In this document: positions 59,214 to 64,000 of the stretch, in pieces
Layout of the letters: each line of letters begins with the position of its first letter
Numbering within the stretch: the stretch's first letter is position 1
Assembly: GCF_014698505.1 (NCBI RefSeq)
Contig: NZ_JACJTD010000022.1
Span: 1-64,000 of the forward strand
Length of the DNA stretch: 64,000 bases
DNA from: Nostoc foliaceum FACHB-393
Lineage (GTDB): Bacteria; Cyanobacteriota; Cyanobacteriia; Cyanobacteriales; Nostocaceae
Direction: 5' to 3'
Position numbers and translations under genes: made by a program
The notes under the pieces: model-generated
The model's input: only the letters and a program-made list of their open reading frames with translations
The model's database searches: none
Told to the model about the DNA's origin: nothing

Positions 59214-59417
59214 ATGAGTTTACTTTTTCTGATTCCACTGACGATTGGTTTAGCAGTTAGTTATTTGTTTAAAAATTCTAGTGACGACATGGCAGAATTA
59301 ACAAGTTTATCTACAGTTGCTTGCCTAATTGTCAGTTTAATATTAGCACCTTGGCAACTAAAAGTTGTGGTTCTAATGCTTGCCATATTAACTCCCCAGA
59401 CGAATTCAGACTTTTGA
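59214..59417 (+). CDS. Small membrane protein, 67 aa
   Basis: The start at ATG 59214 has AGAGAGG upstream. The protein is hydrophobic at its start (LLFLIPLTIGLAVSYLFKN) and again near residues 36-56 (TVACLIVSLILAPWQLKVVV LMLAIL). It has two membrane helices. Its position in the metal operon suggests a role in metal handling. No family is recognised. Confidence 0.5.
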   Translation: MSLLFLIPLTIGLAVSYLFKNSSDDMAELTSLSTVACLIVSLILAPWQLKVVVLMLAILTPQTNSDF

Positions 59418-59451
59418 ATAACTTCAATTATTAAAAAATGGAGCAAAATCA

Positions 59452-60330
59452 ATGAATCGATTTCTGAATGCAATTGCTATAACTACTACTTTGATACTGG
59501 CTCAAAGTTGCTCCTTATTAGTTAGAGACGAAGGGAAACCAATATCTGCTGCCACACATCAGCATGAGGAGCATTCGATGGGTGAGATAAATCACAGAGA
59601 ACATTCAACAAGTGGCGCGGGTGATGAGAAGAAAGCATTGACTCAGGCAAAACTCAAAGTTCTAAGCATCATTACCCCCAATAAAAGTATTCCTATATTG
59701 ATTGATGTTCAAGATTTGGATGGGAAAGCGATCGCCAAATTTAACACTTTCCAAGAAAAGCTAATGCACCTCATTCTTGTCAGCGATGATCTTCAGTTTT
59801 TCAGTCATCTTCATCCCACATATAAGGAAAATGGGCAGTTTGAAGTTACAGCCCGTTTTCCGCAAGCAGGCAATTACACATTTTTTAGTGACTACAAACC
59901 TGCTGGTCAAACAGAACAAGTCTCAGTATTGAAAACACAAGTTTCTGGGAACAGTATTGCAGCCCCAGAAATTAACCTAAATCGCAGTAAAACGTTCAAT
60001 GATACTAAAGTTAATCTTGCTGTTTATGAACCTACTGTGAAAGCGGGTAAAGAAGTCACTTTAATGTTTAAATTACAAGAAGCTTCTAACAATCAACCGC
60101 TTACAGACTTGCAGCCATACTTAGGAGAAAAAGGACATTTAGTTATTCTGCGACAGTCAACCTCATTAACAGCAGCAGATTACATTCATGCTCACGCGCT
60201 AAAAGATACCCCTGCTGGACAGGTTCATTTTATGACTAGCTTTCCTCAACCAGGAAAGTATAAACTCTGGGGTCAGTTTAATCGCAATGGCAAAATCGTC
60301 ACAGCTGATTTTTGGATAAATGTTGTTTAA
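59452..60330 (+). CDS. Metal-resistance lipoprotein with His-rich linker
   Basis: The 292-residue protein begins with a lipoprotein signal peptide (ITTTLILAQSCSLL; the lipobox is LAQSC). A His-rich stretch follows (THQHEEHSMGEINHREHST), then two beta-rich domains with His motifs (LMHLILVSDDLQFFSHLHPT and YIHAHALKDTPAGQVHFMTS). It probably binds metal in the periplasm. It resembles the YtkA/FixH-like layout, but the family call is tentative. Confidence 0.65.
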   Translation: MNRFLNAIAITTTLILAQSCSLLVRDEGKPISAATHQHEEHSMGEINHREHSTSGAGDEKKALTQAKLKVLSIITPNKSIPILIDVQDLDGKAIAKFNTFQEKLMHLILVSDDLQFFSHLHPTYKENGQFEVTARFPQAGNYTFFSDYKPAGQTEQVSVLKTQVSGNSIAAPEINLNRSKTFNDTKVNLAVYEPTVKAGKEVTLMFKLQEASNNQPLTDLQPYLGEKGHLVILRQSTSLTAADYIHAHALKDTPAGQVHFMTSFPQPGKYKLWGQFNRNGKIVTADFWINVV

Positions 60331-60456
60331 TTTAGCTGATATTTTATCAGTAAAACGAGAAGTGCAAAACTCTTGTGTTTTTAACTTTATATGTACACAG
60401 TACCCTATGCGAATTTACCACCCAAATGGGTAGTAAATTCCTCCTTCTTACTGCCT
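60331..60456. other. Short intergenic region between convergent genes
   Basis: About 125 bp, with ACCACCCAAATGGGTAGT forming a small hairpin near 60416. No gene is seen. Confidence 0.35.
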
Positions 60457-60708
60457 CTAATTTAGGGGTTGACCTACACCAGCTGCTCGCAGCTGCTCTA
60501 AATTCGGTTTACCAGTTAAGACAAGTCTTCCATTGATTGCGATCGCTGGTACTGCATTTACTCCATACTGCTGGGCTTTCTCCTGTTCTTGTCGCAAGTT
60601 ATAAACCGATACTTCACAGTCAGGACAAGTCAGTTCTTGCACCATTTGCACTGTCTCATCACAAAGAGGACAGTCAGCTGTAAAAATCTCAATTTGACGT
60701 TTTGTCAT
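60457..60708 (-). CDS. Small thioredoxin-like protein with two CxxC motifs
   Basis: From ATG 60708 the protein is 83 residues. It has a CPLC motif in FTADCPLCDETVQMVQEL (residues 10-27) and a second CPDC in TCPDCEVSVYNLRQEQEK. It ends with the glutaredoxin-like AVPAIAINGRLVLTGKPNLE. It could act in redox or metal transfer in the cytoplasm. It has a MerR-type promoter of the CTATAG class. Confidence 0.8.
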   Translation of the reverse strand: MTKRQIEIFTADCPLCDETVQMVQELTCPDCEVSVYNLRQEQEKAQQYGVNAVPAIAINGRLVLTGKPNLEQLRAAGVGQPLN

Positions 60709-60739
60709 GATGTCTACCAAAAATTTTTTCTACTCATTC

Positions 60740-60771
60740 ATTCTGAATCCTCTAGTCGGCTATAGAGTCAA
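60740..60771 (-). promoter_or_regulatory. MerR-type promoter 5 (for the thioredoxin-like gene)
   Basis: On the minus strand, TTGACT is followed after 20 bp by CAGAAT, with CTCTATAG ... CTAGAG in the spacer. Confidence 0.75.
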
Positions 60772-60928
60772 CCCCATAGGTAAATATTATTTTTCAAATA
60801 ACCTTTATTAAAATTTATTGGACATATCATTCCCTAAAATTTGCAAGCCTGCATTGTCAAGTTTTAAGCTAATATTTTTGCCTACAAGTATTGTAATTAA
60901 ACTTTACACAAAAATTGACAATTATCAC

Positions 60929-60960
60929 TTGACTCTCTAGCTGACTATAGACTTTAAAGT
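60929..60960 (+). promoter_or_regulatory. MerR-type promoter 6 (for the second merR)
   Basis: TTGACT is followed after 20 bp by TAAAGT; the spacer holds CTCTCTAG ... CTATAG. It is a mixed type between the two operator classes. Confidence 0.8.
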
Positions 60961-60987
60961 TATAACAACACATAGTAGTAAATAACT

Positions 60988-61476
60988 ATGATTGCTGTCG
61001 TGAAACAAGTTTGCTGTGAAGTATCATCCCCAAAAAAGCTGCTGAAAATTGGTGAGCTGGCGAAGCAAACTGATGTGGCAGTGGGAACAATTCGGTATTA
61101 CGAAGGCTTGGGCTTGATAAAACCAGTTGAAAGAAGTGAAAGTGGCTACCGTTATTACGACTGCGAGGCAATCAACAGGCTGCAATTCATCAAAAAAGCC
61201 CAATCCTTACAGTTTTCCCTATCTGAAATTCAACAAGTACTAGGCATTCGTTCCCAAGGCGACCCTGCTTGTCCACTAGTTCGGGATTTACTCAAACAGA
61301 AAATTGCTCATCTTGAGGAGCAGATTTATCGCATGAAGCAACTGAAGGATGAGCTAGAGGCATATCAACAACGTTGGGAAAACCGACCTTTGGATAATCC
61401 CTGTAATAAAGAGCTTTGTAGCTTGATTGAGGAAGTTGCTTGCTCTGATATACCTCCTCACAATTTCCGAGACTAG
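60988..61476 (+). CDS. MerR-family metal-responsive regulator 2
   Basis: The 162-residue protein has an N-terminal extension of about 16 residues with Cys-Cys (VVKQVCCEVSS) before the MerR HTH (IGELAKQTDVAVGTIRYYEG). The metal-site Cys are Cys95 (GDPACPLV), Cys139 (DNPCNKELC), Cys144 and Cys152. The pattern resembles Zn/Cd/Pb/Hg-type MerR sensors. It probably acts on the CTATAG-class promoters (60740, 60929, 61489). The metal is not certain. Confidence 0.85.
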   Translation: MIAVVKQVCCEVSSPKKLLKIGELAKQTDVAVGTIRYYEGLGLIKPVERSESGYRYYDCEAINRLQFIKKAQSLQFSLSEIQQVLGIRSQGDPACPLVRDLLKQKIAHLEEQIYRMKQLKDELEAYQQRWENRPLDNPCNKELCSLIEEVACSDIPPHNFRD

Positions 61477-61488
61477 TAAATTTATTAC

Positions 61489-61520
61489 TTGACTCTATAC
61501 CCGAATAGAGACTTTAGAAT
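61489..61520 (+). promoter_or_regulatory. MerR-type promoter 7 (for the secreted Met-rich gene)
   Basis: TTGACT is followed after 20 bp by TAGAAT; the spacer has CTCTATAC ... ATAGAG. It lies just before the 61573 gene. Confidence 0.8.
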
Positions 61521-61572
61521 GGCCTTAGTTTCTCAGAAACTACTAAATTAACAGAATAATGGAGAGTACAAA

Positions 61573-61893
61573 ATGAACATTAACATTAGTACAGGCGTTA
61601 AGACACTATTGAGCGGAGCCGTAGCTAGTTTTGCATTGCTTACGTTAACCACTACTGCTTCCTTTGCCAACACCCCCAAGGTAACTGTGACACCGAATCA
61701 ATCCGCCAGGGCTATAAACGAAGCAAAACTAATTCAAGTGCTGACCAGTCAAAGAACAGCGCCAACGAATCAAACGCCACAGCAGCCAAACCAAACGGGA
61801 TGTAAGTGTTGCCAAGGAATGATGAATAAGATGCCAGGAATGATGAACAATATGCCGGGAATGATGAACAACCAAGATAGTCCATCAAAATAG
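61573..61893 (+). CDS. Secreted Met-rich, Cys-containing metal-binding protein
   Basis: The 106-residue protein begins with a signal peptide (residues 10-32, ending TASFANTP). It ends with GCKCCQGMM and a repeat of Met-Pro-Gly-Met-Met units. The Cys cluster and Met repeats are typical of copper-binding tails. It sits behind a MerR-type promoter of the CTATAG class, so it is part of the metal response. No family is recognised. Confidence 0.7.
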   Translation: MNINISTGVKTLLSGAVASFALLTLTTTASFANTPKVTVTPNQSARAINEAKLIQVLTSQRTAPTNQTPQQPNQTGCKCCQGMMNKMPGMMNNMPGMMNNQDSPSK

Positions 61894-62048
61894 AGCTTGA
61901 TAAATCCCTCGGCGGGAAGCACATTTTGAAAATGTCAGAAAAACTAGGAGTCCTTAGAAAAATCTCGCCGAAAAAGGCTAATGAACTCATTGCTAAGGAA
62001 GCCATTTTATGGTTTGGCTAAGGAACTTAAGCTAAACCATTATGACTA

Positions 62049-62579
62049 TTGAACTCGTTCCTTTTATCCAGAAGCTCAAATCGCACTTGCTTTTGCGTTT
62101 TTTATGGATGGCCTGCTTCTGGGGCGCAAGGGCTGCATACTTCTACTGATGGTGGCAAAACTTGGACTAAACCCCGCATGAATGGATTAGGCGATACTCC
62201 TTTTGACTTTGTGGTTGAACCCCGTAACCCTGAGCATTTGTTTGCAACTACCCGTTCGGGAATGTACAAAAGCACTAACAGTGGTAATGACTGGATGCTA
62301 GTACCTAATACGCGGGAAGCTCCTGTTGCCAGTCTAGCTCTGCAAAAAGAGGGTAACAGCACTGTAATGTATGGCTATCGTTTTCTCAAGTCAGCGCCGG
62401 GTGTTTATCGCAGCAGTGATGGTGGTAAGACGTGGGAGAAACTTTGGACTGAAACTAATGGAGTCGTTGTGAAACTAGCGATCGCTCCCAACAATCCCCA
62501 AATGCTTTATGCAGTGAATGAGAACAATACTGTCTTTCAATCGCAGAATCAAGGCAATAGCTGGAAAGAGTTAAATTAA
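62049..62579 (+). pseudogene. C-terminal part of a BNR-repeat (sortilin/Ycf48-like) protein
   Basis: The useful frame from about 62100 has beta-propeller repeats: GLHTSTDGGKTWTKPRMNGL, MYKSTNSGNDWMLVPNTREA, VYRSSDGGKTWEKLWTETNG and FQSQNQGNSWKELN. These are Asp-box-type BNR repeats. The expected N-terminal signal and first repeats are missing, and the upstream frame is unrelated. It may be a fragment of a secreted propeller protein. Confidence 0.6.
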
Positions 62580-62602
62580 CTGTCTGTCGTCTACGTAAGA
62601 CC

Positions 62603-64000
62603 TTACGGTTGTGATGTAGCTGTAGAAAAACTAGCACTAACAGCACGTTGCAAATTAGCTAAAGCACGATTGTAATCCAAAATAGCCGTAACGCGATTAC
62701 CTTCAGCCCTTGTAAGCTCAGTTTCAGAAACAATAACATCTGTTTGAGTACCTACACCAGCTTGAAACCTCAGCCTTGCTATACGTAAAGCCTCTTGAGC
62801 CTGTTCTAGAGCAACGGTAGCAGTCTGAACATTACTTAAATTAGATTGCAAACTAGTATAAGCCTGTTCCACCTGAAAGCGAATCTGATTGCGTTGCTCT
62901 GCAAAACGAGTTTCGGCAATAGCAATGTTGGCTTTCTGTTGAGCAGCCCTAGCCTTAGCTGCTCCACCATCAAATAAATTCCAGTTGGCTCTAACTCCCA
63001 GTGAATAGCCATCTGTAATGCCAACACTATCATTAAAAGCGTCCAACAAGTTGTAACTAGCAACCAAACTAACTTGGGGACGAACCTCAGAAAGCGCCAA
63101 ACGTCGCTGTTGTTCACTAATATTGCGTTGTACTAACTGTTGTTGAAGTTCTGCACGATTTTGAAAAGCAAGCACAATACTTTCTTCCTGTGTCTTATTC
63201 CACAAACCCGCCAATTTCACCGAGTCTGCTGCACTGATGTTTACAGATTGTGGTAAATTCAACCGCGTCGCCAACCGCCTTGCAGCAATTTGCTGTTGAC
63301 TAATAGCATTAGTTAGCGCTTGTTGAGCATTTGCTAAGTTTACCTGAGAACGAAGAACATCAAATCTCGTACCAACTCCAGCCCTTTCTAATGCTTGAGC
63401 ATCCTTTAAACTTCGTTGGGCATTTTCTACAGCAGCACGATTAATTCGTACTTGTTCATCTGTTTGTTGTAAATTGTAATATTCAGTAGCAACATTCAGC
63501 CGAATTTCCTGTGACAAACGCTCTACATCCAACTCATCAAAACGTAATTGTTCCTCAGCTGCTCTGATGCGAGCCGATCTGGAGCCAGAGGTGTAAATGT
63601 TATAACTCAGTTGTGCCGCTCCAGAAAAGTTTGTACTTGGAGCTTGTTCTGTAGAAGGTATCCCACTTCGAGAACGCAGTTCAGCAGAAAGCTGACTGCC
63701 AGCAGATTGTTGGCGAGAAATGTCAGTGTTTAAACTAACATTGGGATACAAAGCAGCTTGTGTTTCACGTAGAACTGCACGACTTCGTTCTGAAGTCAGT
63801 ATTGATACTTGTAGCTCCCGATTATTCCGCTGTGCCAGTTCCAAAGCTTGTTGCAGAGTGATTGGCTGAGTTATCTGAATTTTGACATCTTCTGGTTTGG
63901 TAGGAAACTGGAGAGAATTTGGATTAGGGTTGAGTTTATCGAGTAAAGTCGGAGTGGGAGATGCAGACTGAGCAGTTAGTAATGAGTCTGCTTGAGAAGC
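62603..64000 (-). CDS. TolC-family outer-membrane efflux protein, N-terminus outside window
   Basis: The frame runs to the right edge without a start; the visible 465 residues include the linker PITLQQALELAQRNNRELQ and the TolC repeat ends (AERAGVGTRFDVLRSQVNLA and ARLRFQAGVGTQTDVIVSET). Long coiled regions and beta-barrel segments (DGYSLGVRANWNLFDGGAAK) alternate. It forms the outer channel of a tripartite exporter, probably the metal efflux route. It is convergent with the BNR fragment. Confidence 0.9.
   Translation of the reverse strand, partial: ASQADSLLTAQSASPTPTLLDKLNPNPNSLQFPTKPEDVKIQITQPITLQQALELAQRNNRELQVSILTSERSRAVLRETQAALYPNVSLNTDISRQQSAGSQLSAELRSRSGIPSTEQAPSTNFSGAAQLSYNIYTSGSRSARIRAAEEQLRFDELDVERLSQEIRLNVATEYYNLQQTDEQVRINRAAVENAQRSLKDAQALERAGVGTRFDVLRSQVNLANAQQALTNAISQQQIAARRLATRLNLPQSVNISAADSVKLAGLWNKTQEESIVLAFQNRAELQQQLVQRNISEQQRRLALSEVRPQVSLVASYNLLDAFNDSVGITDGYSLGVRANWNLFDGGAAKARAAQQKANIAIAETRFAEQRNQIRFQVEQAYTSLQSNLSNVQTATVALEQAQEALRIARLRFQAGVGTQTDVIVSETELTRAEGNRVTAILDYNRALANLQRAVSASFSTATSQP

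Noticed and set aside
1-64000. CRISPR array, rRNA or tRNA genes
   Set aside because: No regularly spaced direct repeats and no tRNA or rRNA-like sequence were recognised.

Overview
The window looks like accessory DNA of a filamentous, heterocyst-type cyanobacterium (Nostocales). The octamer GCGATCGC (HIP1) occurs roughly every 2 kb, the short palindromic repeats (cores such as GCGTCTCGTAGAGA and GGGCTACGCCTACGC) are of the kind seen in Nostoc genomes, and most proteins resemble Nostoc accessory families. A ParB-like protein, an archaeo-eukaryotic-type primase, an FtsK-type ATPase, a tyrosine recombinase and many decaying gene pieces suggest a large plasmid or a plasmid-like integrated region.

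Layout. 1-9 kb: mostly minus-strand small genes of unknown function, with an HNH nuclease and a remnant of a second copy, a Gp157-like protein, a GNAT-like protein and a tiny 55-aa gene. 8.6-12.3 kb: a tyrosine recombinase, ribbon-helix-helix-like proteins and an AIPR-like protein. 12.4-19 kb: oxidative-stress genes (peroxiredoxin-like, two MsrA) mixed with broken genes: an NDH-2 fragment, a glucosidase N-terminus, a MOSC gene split by a 27-bp repeat inside a HIP1 site, and an N-terminally short ferredoxin-type oxidoreductase. 19-24.5 kb: a C5 DNA methyltransferase beside a tandem-repeat protein, and a divergent three-gene operon.

25-30.1 kb holds the main find. It is a compact defence cassette: CD-NTase plus Cap15-like 2TM beta-barrel effector (CBASS), co-transcribed with a multi-ubiquitin-domain protein, a DUF6791-ThiF E1-like protein and a DUF6527 protein. 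It diverges from an XRE repressor and ImmA/IrrE peptidase pair resembling CapH/CapP, with two palindromic operators between. The cassette lies between insertion-sequence-type inverted ends, and the left end supplies the last codons of the effector gene.

30.4-35.5 kb: a GIY-YIG gene with one nonsense codon, a DUF5674 pair, a redox-fold protein without its cysteines, and a Septu-like ATPase-HNH pair. 35.9-46.6 kb: a long plus-strand operon of small membrane proteins, an M23 peptidase, a GH104-like muramidase, an FtsK-type ATPase, a RusA resolvase and a P-loop protein. It looks like a DNA-transfer or wall-penetration machine. 46.7-51.7 kb: replicon functions (ParB-like, primase).

51.9-64 kb: a metal-resistance island with a His-tailed MFS exporter, a DUF305 lipoprotein, CopA, a double-cupredoxin protein, CopZ-like chaperone, a thioredoxin-like protein, two MerR regulators, small secreted or membrane proteins and a TolC-family gene leaving the right edge. 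Seven MerR-type promoters, each with a 20-bp spacer, fall into two operator sub-classes that match the positions of the two regulators.

All calls rest on reading translations and motifs by eye. No database search was run, and family names are recognition-based.
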